A stretch of DNA of 64,000 bases from the NCBI GenBank assembly GCA_963808315.1, contig CAWEFK010000010.1:248001-312000 (forward strand), in the 5' to 3' direction. This stretch comes from Palsa-504 sp963808315 (lineage in GTDB: Bacteria > Actinomycetota > Actinomycetes > Streptosporangiales > Streptosporangiaceae). This document shows, one piece after another, positions 26,904 through 35,332 of the stretch (the first letter of the stretch is position 1; every line of letters starts with the position of its first letter). Below the pieces are notes generated by a model, which saw nothing but the letters and a program-made list of their open reading frames with translations, made no database searches and had not been told where the DNA came from. A program made the translations under genes and the position numbers.

Positions 26904-28805
26904 TCAGCCTGTCTGGTTGACGCTGGCCGGGCGGAACGTGGCGGCGAAGGTCTGGAAATAATGATAGTCGGCGTTCCAGACACTGACCGGTGTCGACCAG
27001 TAGAGCGCGTACGCGTGGCGGGCATTTGCCAGCACGTTGCGGTTCAGCACCTGGACCTCGATGCCGTCCCTGACGTAAGTGAATTCCCAGTCCGCGGCCT
27101 TTTCCGCCTGCGGGTACACGACGGCCTGAAGCCGGATGAGATGGTAGTCCGGATAACTGCTCTCGCGGTTGGCCGCCTGCTGCTGCCAGTCCGCCAGCGG
27201 GCTGGCCTGGGGCTGGTCGGACTGGTCGATGAGCAGGAATATGCCGCTGTTCTCCGGGTCCCGGATGTAGACGTAGTGACCGACGTGCGAGATCTGCCAC
27301 CCGGACGGCACCCCGATAGAAAAGCCGGTGGCATTCGTGAACCGGTAATACCCGGCCGGCAGGGCCCCCGATACGCTGCCTGCCGGGGCGCTCGATGAAG
27401 CGGCCGGGGTGGGAGACGCCGATGACGGTGAGGGGGTCGGCGCGGCCGTAACCGGAGTCGAGGCGGATGCGCTGGCCGACGGCTTCGCGCCGGAGAGCCC
27501 CGCGGCCGCCGGATGGCCGGGCGAGCGAGCGGTCGCCAGGGCGACGGCAGCGGCGATCACCGCGACCGCCAGGACCGCGGCCGTGCCCACGGCCGCACGA
27601 GTCCGCCGCCGCCTGGCCGGCCTGCCTTGTCCCGGTTCCTGCGGGGCCGGCGCCAGCGGCCCAGACGGCGCCACGGAGTCAGACGGCGCCACGGAGTCAG
27701 ACGGCGCCACGGAGTCAGGCGGCGCCACGGAGTCAGGCGGCTCACGCACCGGGCTCGCTACGGGTCCGGTGTCCGGCGATGCCGTCTGCTTCGTCTGGTC
27801 GGCAGCCTCGCTGAGCGCGACAGGATCGGCCAAGGAAATCTCAGGCACGCGCACATCAGCGGTGATCTCGGCGCGCTCAGCCACCTCAGCGGTGACCGGC
27901 TCGTGCACGGCGGGGTCGGCCGGGGCGGCGGACACGGCCTCCGGGCTTGGCCACGGCGCGGTGGAGACCGCGTCGCGTCCATCGGCGATCCGGGTCAGCA
28001 TCAGCTCCGTTTCGGCCGGGCCCAGGCGCACCTCGGGGTCCTTGCCTAGCAGACCGCTGATCACCGGCCATAGCGGGCCCGCGCGGACCGGCGGATCCGG
28101 CTCGTCGGCGACGACAGCGGTCAGGCTGGGGAGTACGCCCTCTCGGTCGAACGGCGGCCGTCCTTCGACCGCCGTGTACAGCGAGGCGCCCAGCGCCCAC
28201 AGATCCGCGGCCTCGGATGCCCGGCCGCCGCGGGCGCGCTCGGGCGCGATATAGGACGGTGAGCCGATCAGCACGCCCGAGGCGGTCAGGGCCGGGCTGT
28301 CGGCCGCCTTGGCGATCCCGAAATCGGTGAGGATCACCCGGTCCTCGGGCCCGAGCAGGATGTTGGCAGGCTTCACGTCACGGTGCAGGACGCCGACGTC
28401 GTGGATGGCCCGTAGCGCGGTCAGCACGCCGAGGCCGACCCGCGCCGCATCAGCCGGGGACAGCGGCCCATCGTCCCGGATCGCCTCGCGGAGCGAGCGG
28501 TACGGGACGAGTTCCATCACGATGCACGGCCGGTCGTCTTCCTCGAAGAAGTCGTACACGCCGACCACGTTCGGATGCCGCAGCCGAGCGGCCATCTGAG
28601 CCTCTCGCACGGCCCGCAGGCGAGCGGTTTCCCGCTCCTGTGGGTCCATCTGCGATGGCCAGATGATCTCCTTGACGGCTACGTCGCGGTTCAGCAGTTC
28701 ATCGCGTGCCCGCCAGACGGCACCCATCCCGCCCTGGCCGATAACAGCAAGAAGCCGGTATCTTCCGACCAGCAGCCGACCCGGCTCAGACCCACCCATA
28801 ACCAC
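26904..28805 (-). CDS. Membrane Ser/Thr protein kinase
   Basis: Intact Hanks-type kinase (633 aa). Kinase domain residues ~15-275: IGQGGMGAVWRA, VAVKEI, catalytic loop LHRDVKPANILLG, LTDFGIAKA, GSPSYIAPERARG. A long acidic/Pro-rich juxtamembrane region follows with four DSVAPS-type repeats, then one membrane helix (AAVGTAAVLAVAVIAAAVAL) and a Ser/Pro/Ala linker. The ~145-residue extracellular domain (YYRFTNATGFSIGVPSGWQI to YFQTFAATFRPA) is a PsbP/Mog1-like fold seen behind actinobacterial kinases by my reading, with no PASTA repeats. It may sense an envelope signal. No substrate gene is obvious. Confidence 0.92.
   Translation of the reverse strand: MVMGGSEPGRLLVGRYRLLAVIGQGGMGAVWRARDELLNRDVAVKEIIWPSQMDPQERETARLRAVREAQMAARLRHPNVVGVYDFFEEDDRPCIVMELVPYRSLREAIRDDGPLSPADAARVGLGVLTALRAIHDVGVLHRDVKPANILLGPEDRVILTDFGIAKAADSPALTASGVLIGSPSYIAPERARGGRASEAADLWALGASLYTAVEGRPPFDREGVLPSLTAVVADEPDPPVRAGPLWPVISGLLGKDPEVRLGPAETELMLTRIADGRDAVSTAPWPSPEAVSAAPADPAVHEPVTAEVAERAEITADVRVPEISLADPVALSEAADQTKQTASPDTGPVASPVREPPDSVAPPDSVAPSDSVAPSDSVAPSGPLAPAPQEPGQGRPARRRRTRAAVGTAAVLAVAVIAAAVALATARSPGHPAAAGLSGAKPSASASASTPVTAAPTPSPSSASPTPAASSSAPAGSVSGALPAGYYRFTNATGFSIGVPSGWQISHVGHYVYIRDPENSGIFLLIDQSDQPQASPLADWQQQAANRESSYPDYHLIRLQAVVYPQAEKAADWEFTYVRDGIEVQVLNRNVLANARHAYALYWSTPVSVWNADYHYFQTFAATFRPASVNQTG
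27662..27742 (-). repeat. 18-bp in-gene repeat (DSVAPS)
   Basis: Four to five head-to-tail copies of an 18-base word (GGAGTCAGACGGCGCCAC on the + strand), encoding (D/S)SVAPS/P units in the juxtamembrane linker of the kinase. The near-identity of the copies indicates recent expansion. Confidence 0.8.
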
Positions 28806-29417
28806 GCGGCTACCCCGTGAGACCCGAACCTAACGGCCACGGCGGCAGGAGATCTGGTCGCGGACCCGTCACGCCCCCGGCAGAGGTAGCGCGCCGGCAG
28901 AGGTAGCGCCGTCTTAGGTAACGTTCGCCCCGCTTCCAGCGGCTTCGCCGGGCAGAACCCTAAAACTGACCCACAGCGAAGGACCATAGATGTTGTTGGG
29001 CAACAACCAGCGTAAGAGGTGGTGTGTCAAGGGGTTTGCGGAGAGGTTCTAGTTAAGTGTGTGATCTGGGGTTATTGCTACGGCTGGGCCTGGGGTGCCG
29101 GGTCGCTGGGTGGCCCCGGTGGGCTGGGGGCATGGCGGAGCGCCGCCCTGGCGTGGTGCCTGGTGCCGGGCGGTCCGGGGTTGCCCTTCACCCGGTCTTC
29201 TCGCTCTACGTAGTGCAAGCGGGCTCGGCCCGTCCGCGTGGTGCGGGCGGGCGTGCCCCGACAGCGTGCAATCGAGCTGGTGAGAAGGCCGGGTGGCCGG
29301 GGGCAGCTGCCCAGGGTTGTGGACGAGGTGGTCCTCTGCGATGGGGCGGGCTCGCTGCCCCGTTGCCCGGGGGATGGCTCAGGGGTTCCCGTGGCGGGAT
29401 GGGGCAAGGGGTGCTGG
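28806..29417. other. Non-coding stretch, likely includes IS110 end region
   Basis: The right ~200 bases of the kinase promoter side (28806-28985) are followed by a hairpin-like word GTTGTTGGGCAACAAC at 28992-29007. Then comes a G-rich ~390-base non-coding stretch that reaches the stop of the IS110 transposase. Frames in it show no family pattern. In IS110/IS1111 elements the long non-coding flank encodes the bridge RNA, so such an RNA may lie here. Confidence 0.4.
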
Positions 29418-30985
29418 TCAGGCGGCCTGCGCGGGGGTGCTGGCGGCGCCGGAGGCGACGGCGGGGTCCCAGCTGGTGCCGTGGACGGTCATGCACCAGA
29501 TCCAGCGCAGCAGCGAGGCGGCGCACGCGACGCGGGCCTTGCCGCGCTGCGCGCGGGCCGCGGCGGCCGCGCTGGACCGCTGGGGTCCGGTGCCCGGCCG
29601 TGCCTGGGCGGCGGCATCGGCGGCGGCGGTCATCGCGGTGTACTTGGCGGCCAGGACCGGGTTGTGCAGCAGCATCGCCCAGGTCGCCCGCCACACGGCC
29701 AGCCGCAGCCCGGGACGGCCGCGGCGGGAGATGTGCGCTTGGCCCTGGAACGCGCCCGAGGCGCTGCCGGCCGGGGACATCCCGGCGTGCTTGACCAGCG
29801 AGGAGGAGCTGTCGTACCGGCGCGGGTCGCCGGCCTCGGCCAAGATCACCGCCGCGCCCACCGCGGTCAGCCCGGGAATGCCTCCCAGCCGGGACAGCCC
29901 CAGCTCCTCCAGCACGGCGGTCATGTCCGCGTGCACGGCCCGCAGCTGGGCGCGGGTGCGGGCCAGGTCGCCCAGCTCATCGGCGATCCGGCGGAACAGG
30001 CCGCGGCGGGACCAGGCCACCACGCCCTCGGCGCAGGCCAGCGCGGTGAACACGGCGCGCAGCACCCGGCCTGGGGCCGCTGCCCGCCCCAGGCGGCCAT
30101 CGCGGCCCGGACCAGCGCGGTGAACCCCTCCAGCCCCGCCCCGGCCAGCAGGCCCGGATCGGCGCCGCACCGGCCCGTGACCACCTGCACCGCGGCCAGC
30201 CAGGTCAGCGACCCGAACGGCTGCGCGCAGGCCTCGGTCACGGCGGGCAGGCCACGGACAAGAAGTCCCGGACCCGCTGCACCGACGCGGTCGCCGCGGT
30301 GACCAGCTGCGCCCGCCGCCGCCCCAGGTGCCGCAGGTGCGCCCAGGTCTCATCCTGTTCCTCCGGGATATAACAGTGCAGCTCCGACGCCAGCCGGGCG
30401 ATCAGCACGCAATCAGCCTCATCGCTTTTATGCGGCGTGTAATCCTGCTGCTCCCGGGCAATATGGGACACCAGCGGCTGGATGCACACCAGCGGCAGCC
30501 CCCGCTCCGCGCACAGCCGCTGCACCTGCAGCCACCGCGGCCCGGTCGGCTCGCACGCCACGGTCACGTGCGCGAACCCCTTCACCCGGGCCTGCGCCAC
30601 CGCCCAGTCCAGCGCCTCACCCAGCCGGAACACCTTCACCCGCACCGTCTTCCGCGCCAGCACCCGCACATCATGATCAGTCACCGCCAGCGCCTGCTTA
30701 TCCTCGGCCAGGTCAATCCCGATCACCGCGCCGTCCCGCGGCAGCAGCTCCCGCAGCCGCTCCCGCCGCGCGTTCCGCCGCCGGTCCCCCCGTGTCATGC
30801 CGCTACCCTTACCCACAGAACGTCCTCCTCGCTGCGTTTGGGACACCAAGCCCGTACTACCGCACCAGGAGGACGTTCCTATATCAACTACATCACTGCA
30901 GGACAACCGCCCCTAGCGCGTAGTCCTATTACTACGATGGACCATCGGTGTGGCTCGAAAACGGAAGCGCCCAGAACTGGTGTGT
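29020..30985 (-). mobile_element. IS110-family insertion sequence (ends approximate)
   Basis: The element is defined by its DEDD transposase gene (29418-30798). Exact ends are not certain because IS110 elements lack terminal inverted repeats. A 9-base word TGGTGTGTC occurs on both sides (about 29020 and 30978) and could be the duplicated core. If so, the element is ~1.96 kb with the longer non-coding flank downstream of the transposase. Confidence 0.55.
29418..30798 (-). CDS. IS110-family transposase, two frameshifts
   Basis: DEDD (RuvC-like) recombinase guided by a bridge RNA. N-terminal domain from ATG 30798: AVIGIDLAEDKQALAV (first Asp), VTVACEPTGPRWLQ (Glu), HKSDEADCVLIARLA (Asp). A shift near 30240 leads to a middle segment (TEACAQPFGSLTWLAAVQVV), and a second near 30085 to the last frame. 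That frame has the Transposase_20 domain: LGGIPGLTAVGAAVILAEAG, YDSSSSLVKHAGMSPAGSAS, then HISRRGRPGLRLAVWRA. The reconstructed protein is ~455 aa, normal. If the shifts are real the copy is inactive. Confidence 0.88.
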
Positions 30986-31195
30986 CGGGCGAGACGTGTG
31001 GTGTTCGTGGGGATGCACCCTTCGCCGTCACATAACCTTTACCGCGCCGAGTAACCGGGCGAACGCTCATTGTTGAGGTATAGCGCCCGGCCGAGCTGGG
31101 CGCCCGGGCAGAGCTGGCGCCCGGGCCGAGCTGGGCGCTCGGGCAGAGCTGGCGCCCGGGCCGAGCTGGCGCCCGGCAGAGCTAGCGGGCCGCCG
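30799..31195. other. Non-coding stretch with IS110 upstream flank
   Basis: About 400 bases. The first ~180 are the upstream flank of the IS110 transposase. From 31083 the stretch is filled by a G/C-rich tandem repeat that reaches nearly to the MFS stop. No gene seen. Confidence 0.4.
31083..31184. repeat. G/C-rich tandem repeat (two alternating 17-bp words)
   Basis: Six units alternate between GCGCCCGGGCCGAGCTGG and GCGCCCGGGCAGAGCTG, i.e. three copies of a ~35-base pair unit with small changes. It lies directly downstream of the MFS gene, between it and the IS110 element. Confidence 0.85.
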
Positions 31196-32599
31196 TCACT
31201 CCGCTGACGAGGTGATGCCGGGCGGCAGGCGGCGGGATAGCGCCAATGCGGCCACGGCCATTGCGGCCGCGACGGCGAACGCGACCGTGACGCCCGCGGC
31301 GAGGTGGCCTGCGGCGGAGGCGGCCACGGCCGCGCCGCCGACCCCGATGCCGGTCGCGGTGCCGAGCGTGTCGGCCAGGTTCAGGGACGCGGAGACTCGT
31401 CCCTCCTGCCCGGGCGGTGCGCGCTGCAGCATCATTAGCGTGAGCGGGGCATAGGCCAGGCCCATGCCCAGGCCCGCGACCGTCCACGCGGCCAGGCCCG
31501 CCGCCACCGGGACGCTCGGTTGCAGGACCACGGTCATGCCGGCGAGGCCGGCCAGGATGATCACCAGCCCGGCGCGCACGAGGCGGCGGCCTGCCCAGAC
31601 GTCGCTGAGCCGCGCCTGGATCCAGGCGCCCGTGGTCCAGGCCAGGGTGGCCCCGGTGAGCGCGAGGCCAGCCACCACCGGGCTGTGGTGCCTGACCGTG
31701 GAAATCGTCAGGGTCACGTAGGCGTCAGCTCCGAAGAACGCGAACGTCAGCATGCCCCGGGTGAGGATCGTGGCGGGCAGTCCCGGGCGCGCGACCAGGG
31801 TGCCTGCCGGCACCAGCCGGCGCAGGGCGGGCAGCTCGACCAGCACGCCGACCGCGACCAGCGCGAGTCCGACCCCGATGGTGCCGGAACCGGCGCTGGT
31901 CAGGCCGGCCAGCACCAGCGCCGCGCCCGCGGCCACCCGGATGGCGTCGATCAGGCGGTGCCACGGCGCGGTAGCCTCCGCCGGGTCCGCCGGGTCCGCC
32001 GGGCTGGGGGCGGGCGTCCCGAGGCGGATCAAGGCCGGCACGGCCAGCGAGCCGGCCACCGCCACGATCGGCAGCAGCCCGAGGAATACCCACCGCCAGC
32101 CGAACAGACGCGCCACCTCCGCGCTCACGACGGGTCCCACCAGGCCCGGCGCGACCCACGCGGTGGACATGATCGCCATCATGCGGGCGCGGAGCGGCCC
32201 GGCGAGACTGCGGCCGATCACGGCGTAGGCCACCGAGGGCACCGCCCCGGCGCCCAGCCCCTGCAGCGCCCGGCCTGCCACCAGCACCGCCATGGAAGAC
32301 GCCAGGCCCGCTATGGTTAGCCCGCAGCCGAACAGGATCACCCCGGCCACGAACGGGACGGCGGGCCCGCGCCGGTCGGCCTGCGACCCGGCGGCCACGA
32401 TGCCGATCACGCTGCCCAGCATGAAGCTGCTGAACACCCACCCGTACAAGCGCAGGCCGCCGAGGTCACGCGCGACTACCGGCATGACCGTCACCACCGC
32501 GAGCGCCTCCGACGCTACGAACGTGATCGTCAGGACCAGGCCCGCGGTCAGCGCGCGCTGCTGCGGGGCCCACAGCCCAGGCACCTGGCCCTCACTCAT
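31196..32599 (-). CDS. MFS transporter (drug/proton antiporter type)
   Basis: Integral membrane carrier (467 aa), probably 14-helix DHA2-like or a 12-helix variant with an enlarged middle. Typical MFS segments: VVTVMPVVARDLGGLRLYGW, GSQADRRGPAVPFVAGVILF (the loop 2-3 motif D-R-x-G) and AGRALQGLGAGAVPSVAYAV. The C-half includes IQARLSDVWAGRRLVRAGLV. ATG 32599 is the start; no strong Shine-Dalgarno is seen. It diverges from the mannitol dehydrogenase gene at 32724, so both may share a control region. Substrate cannot be assigned. Intact. Confidence 0.88.
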   Translation of the reverse strand: MSEGQVPGLWAPQQRALTAGLVLTITFVASEALAVVTVMPVVARDLGGLRLYGWVFSSFMLGSVIGIVAAGSQADRRGPAVPFVAGVILFGCGLTIAGLASSMAVLVAGRALQGLGAGAVPSVAYAVIGRSLAGPLRARMMAIMSTAWVAPGLVGPVVSAEVARLFGWRWVFLGLLPIVAVAGSLAVPALIRLGTPAPSPADPADPAEATAPWHRLIDAIRVAAGAALVLAGLTSAGSGTIGVGLALVAVGVLVELPALRRLVPAGTLVARPGLPATILTRGMLTFAFFGADAYVTLTISTVRHHSPVVAGLALTGATLAWTTGAWIQARLSDVWAGRRLVRAGLVIILAGLAGMTVVLQPSVPVAAGLAAWTVAGLGMGLAYAPLTLMMLQRAPPGQEGRVSASLNLADTLGTATGIGVGGAAVAASAAGHLAAGVTVAFAVAAAMAVAALALSRRLPPGITSSAE

Positions 32600-32723
32600 T
32601 GATCGTTACTTCCCGCCCGCGTCGCTGGCCTCCGGGAGCCGGGACCGCCAGAATGGTCACGGCTGCACGAGCATTAGCGCCCATGTCGAGGGTGATCGTC
32701 AACTCCGGCCGAGGAGGCACGGC

Positions 32724-34229
32724 ATGTCCGAACTTGTCCCGCCGCAACCGCCGCAACCGCCGCAACCGCTGAACGCGCAGACGCTGACGTACTGGAGCGA
32801 CCGCGTCGAGGCGCCGTCCTATGACCGCGACCGCGTCACGGTGGGCGTGGTCCACATCGGCGTGGGCGGCTTTCATCGTGCGCATCAGGCCATGTACCTC
32901 GACCGCCTGATGAATAAGGGCGAGGCGCTGGACTGGGGCATCTGCGGCGTCGGCGTCATGGCCGCGGACCGGAAAATGCAGGAAGCCCTGGATGCGCAGG
33001 ACGGCCTTTACACCCTGGTGCTCAAGCACAGCGACGGGACCTACGAGCCCCGGGTGATCGGGTCGATCGTGGAGTACCTGTTCGCCCCGGACGACCCGGA
33101 GGCGGTCCTGGAGAAGATGGCGGCGCCCACGACCCGGATCGTTTCCCTGACCATCACCGAGGGCGGGTACAACATCAGCGACGTCACCGGCGAGTTCGAC
33201 GCGGCGAACCCAGGCGTCGTGGCCGACCTCGAACCCGGCGCGGTCCCGCGGACGACGTTCGGCCTGGTCACCGAGGCGCTCCGCCGGCGCAGGGAGCGAG
33301 GCGTCGCGCCGTTCACGGTCATGTCCTGCGACAACCTGCAGGGCAACGGTCACCGGGCCCGGCAGGCGTTCGCCACGTTCGCCCGGCTGCGGGACGCCGA
33401 ACTCGGCGACTGGGTGGAGCGCGAGGTGCAGTTCCCGAACTGCATGGTGGACCGGATCACGCCGGTGACCACCGATGCCGACCGGGCCGAGATCGCCGAA
33501 CGGTTCGGGATCGAGGACCGGTGGCCGGTCGTGTCCGAGCCCTTCACCCAGTGGGTGCTCGAGGACGCCTTCACCGACGGGCGCCCGCCCTACGCCGACG
33601 CCGGAGTGCAGGTCGTCGACGACGTCGAGCCGTATGAGCTGATGAAACTGCGGCTGCTCAACGTCGGCCACCAGGGCCTGGCCTACTTCGGCTACCTGTG
33701 CGGCTACCGGCTGGCGCACGAGGCGGCCCAAGATCCCCTCTTCCAGGCCTTCCTGCTCGGCTACATGGACGAGGAGGCCACGCCCACGCTGGCCCCGGTG
33801 CCGGGCGTGGATCTCGGCGCATACAAGCACACGCTGATCGAGCGCTTCTCCAATCCCGAGGTCCGCGACACCATCGCCCGGTTGTGCGCGGAAAGCTCGG
33901 ACCGCATCCCGAAGTGGCTGGTCCCGGTGATCCGGCAGCAGCTCGCCACCGGGGGCGAGATCCGTCGTTCGGCCGCGATAGTGGCGAGCTGGGCGCGTTA
34001 CGCGGAGGGGGTCGACGAGCAGGGCCAGCCCATCGAGGTGGTGGACCGGCTGGCCGACAGCCTGGTCCCGCTGGCCAGGCGCCAGCGCGAGGAGCCGGAC
34101 GCGTTCATCTCCAACCGGCAGCTGTTCGGGGACCTCATCGACGACGAGCGGTTCCGCGCCGCGTACCTGACCGCGCTGGATTCGCTGCACGCACGAGGGG
34201 CCCGGGCCACGCTGGAGTCGCTGGTCTGA
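32724..34229 (+). CDS. Mannitol dehydrogenase family protein
   Basis: Polyol-specific long-chain dehydrogenase (501 aa) that interconverts a sugar alcohol or uronate with its keto form using NAD(P). The Rossmann N-terminus is visible as VGVVHIGVGGFHRAHQAMYL, then MVDRITPVTTDADRAEIAE and MKLRLLNVGHQGLAYFGYL, carrying the conserved Lys and His of the active site. ATG 32724 follows GAGGAGG. A Pro/Gln repeat (PPQPPQPPQP) at the N-terminus is unusual. It has no sugar transporter next to it apart from the divergent MFS gene. Members include mannitol, arabinitol and fructuronate dehydrogenases; substrate open. Confidence 0.92.
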   Translation: MSELVPPQPPQPPQPLNAQTLTYWSDRVEAPSYDRDRVTVGVVHIGVGGFHRAHQAMYLDRLMNKGEALDWGICGVGVMAADRKMQEALDAQDGLYTLVLKHSDGTYEPRVIGSIVEYLFAPDDPEAVLEKMAAPTTRIVSLTITEGGYNISDVTGEFDAANPGVVADLEPGAVPRTTFGLVTEALRRRRERGVAPFTVMSCDNLQGNGHRARQAFATFARLRDAELGDWVEREVQFPNCMVDRITPVTTDADRAEIAERFGIEDRWPVVSEPFTQWVLEDAFTDGRPPYADAGVQVVDDVEPYELMKLRLLNVGHQGLAYFGYLCGYRLAHEAAQDPLFQAFLLGYMDEEATPTLAPVPGVDLGAYKHTLIERFSNPEVRDTIARLCAESSDRIPKWLVPVIRQQLATGGEIRRSAAIVASWARYAEGVDEQGQPIEVVDRLADSLVPLARRQREEPDAFISNRQLFGDLIDDERFRAAYLTALDSLHARGARATLESLV

Positions 34230-34357
34230 GGCGAGGAATCCGGTTTGTCCCAGCCTGAGACCGCATGGCGCCCGATCCCGGGTTTTAATCCTCTCAGGGT
34301 CCGGGGCTGGCTGGTTGGTGTCCCGCCAGGCTGGGCTGGCCCGGTGAGGAGATCGAG

Positions 34358-35257
34358 ATGAGTCGACGCGAGATCGAGTTCGACGCCGAGGGTGTTATCC
34401 TGCGTGGCTGGTTCTTTACCGCGGAGGGCGTGAGCGGTTCGGCTCCGGCGGTGGTCATGGCGCACGGGTTCTCCGCCGTCAAGGAGATGTACCTGGACCG
34501 CTTCGCCGAGGTGTTCGCGGCGGCCGGCCTGCACGCGCTGGTCTTCGACAACCGCAATTTCGGCGCCAGCGACGGTGAGCCACGGCAGGAGATTGATCCC
34601 TGGGCGCAGGTCCGCGACTACCGGCATGCCATCACCTACGCCAGCACCCTCCCCGAGGTGGACGCTTCGAGGATCGGGATCTGGGGCAGCAGCTACTCCG
34701 GCGGCCATGTCCTGGTCGTCGCGGCGATCGACCGGCGCGTCAAGGCGGCGGTCAGCCAGGTACCGCTGGTCAGCGGGCACGACAACCTGCGCGCCCTGGT
34801 CCGGTCGGACTTCATCGCCGGGTTCCGCGAGATGTTCGACGCCGACCGGCTCGCCCGGTTCGAGGGCAAGCCGCCGGCCATGGTGCCGGTCGTGGACTCC
34901 GACCCGCTGGCCGCCTCGGCTCTGCCCACGGCTGATTCCTGGCAGTGGTTCACCGAGACCGGCCAGACCCGCGCACCAGCATGGCGCAACGAGGTCACGC
35001 TGCGCAGCGTCGAGATGTTCACCGAGTACGAGCCGGTCAGCTACATGCCCTACATCAGCCCGACGCCGCTGTTGCTGCTCGTGGCCCTCGGGGATCACCT
35101 GGTGCCATCCGAGCTGGCCATAGCCGCGTACGACCGGGCGCACGAGCCCAAGAAGCTCGTCATCTTGCCCGGCGGCCATTTCGACGCCTACGTGAAGGGC
35201 TTCGAGGCCGCCAGCGGCCCGGCCCGCGACTGGTTCACTCAGCACCTGTCCCGCTGA
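34358..35257 (+). CDS. Alpha/beta hydrolase (dienelactone/X-Pro-peptidase-like)
   Basis: Soluble serine hydrolase (299 aa). The oxyanion region AVVMAHGFSAVKEMY, nucleophile elbow GIWGSSYSGGH (Ser), acid in VALGDHLVPSE and His in ILPGGHFDAYVKG make a full triad. The FDNRNFGASDGEPRQEID stretch is common in this family. ATG 34358 follows GAGGAGATCGAG. It is followed on the same strand by an acyl-CoA dehydrogenase and an ACMSD-like amidohydrolase, and then by a convergent PaaX regulator, which suggests a catabolic group for an aromatic or cyclic ester. Substrate unknown. Confidence 0.9.
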   Translation: MSRREIEFDAEGVILRGWFFTAEGVSGSAPAVVMAHGFSAVKEMYLDRFAEVFAAAGLHALVFDNRNFGASDGEPRQEIDPWAQVRDYRHAITYASTLPEVDASRIGIWGSSYSGGHVLVVAAIDRRVKAAVSQVPLVSGHDNLRALVRSDFIAGFREMFDADRLARFEGKPPAMVPVVDSDPLAASALPTADSWQWFTETGQTRAPAWRNEVTLRSVEMFTEYEPVSYMPYISPTPLLLLVALGDHLVPSELAIAAYDRAHEPKKLVILPGGHFDAYVKGFEAASGPARDWFTQHLSR

Positions 35258-35332
35258 TTGCCGGGAATGAGACGGTTGGGTCCAATAGCATGAAGCCGCT
35301 GGTCGACCGCGCCCTGCGTGAGGAGCAGCTTC

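Noticed and set aside
29057..29794. A 245-codon + strand frame over the IS110 element
   Set aside because: It overlaps the antisense of the transposase and is Arg/Gly-rich without homology; the transposase on the other strand explains the region.
30879..30985. Terminal inverted repeats for the IS110 element
   Set aside because: None found, as expected for this family; only a short shared word at both sides was kept as a tentative core.
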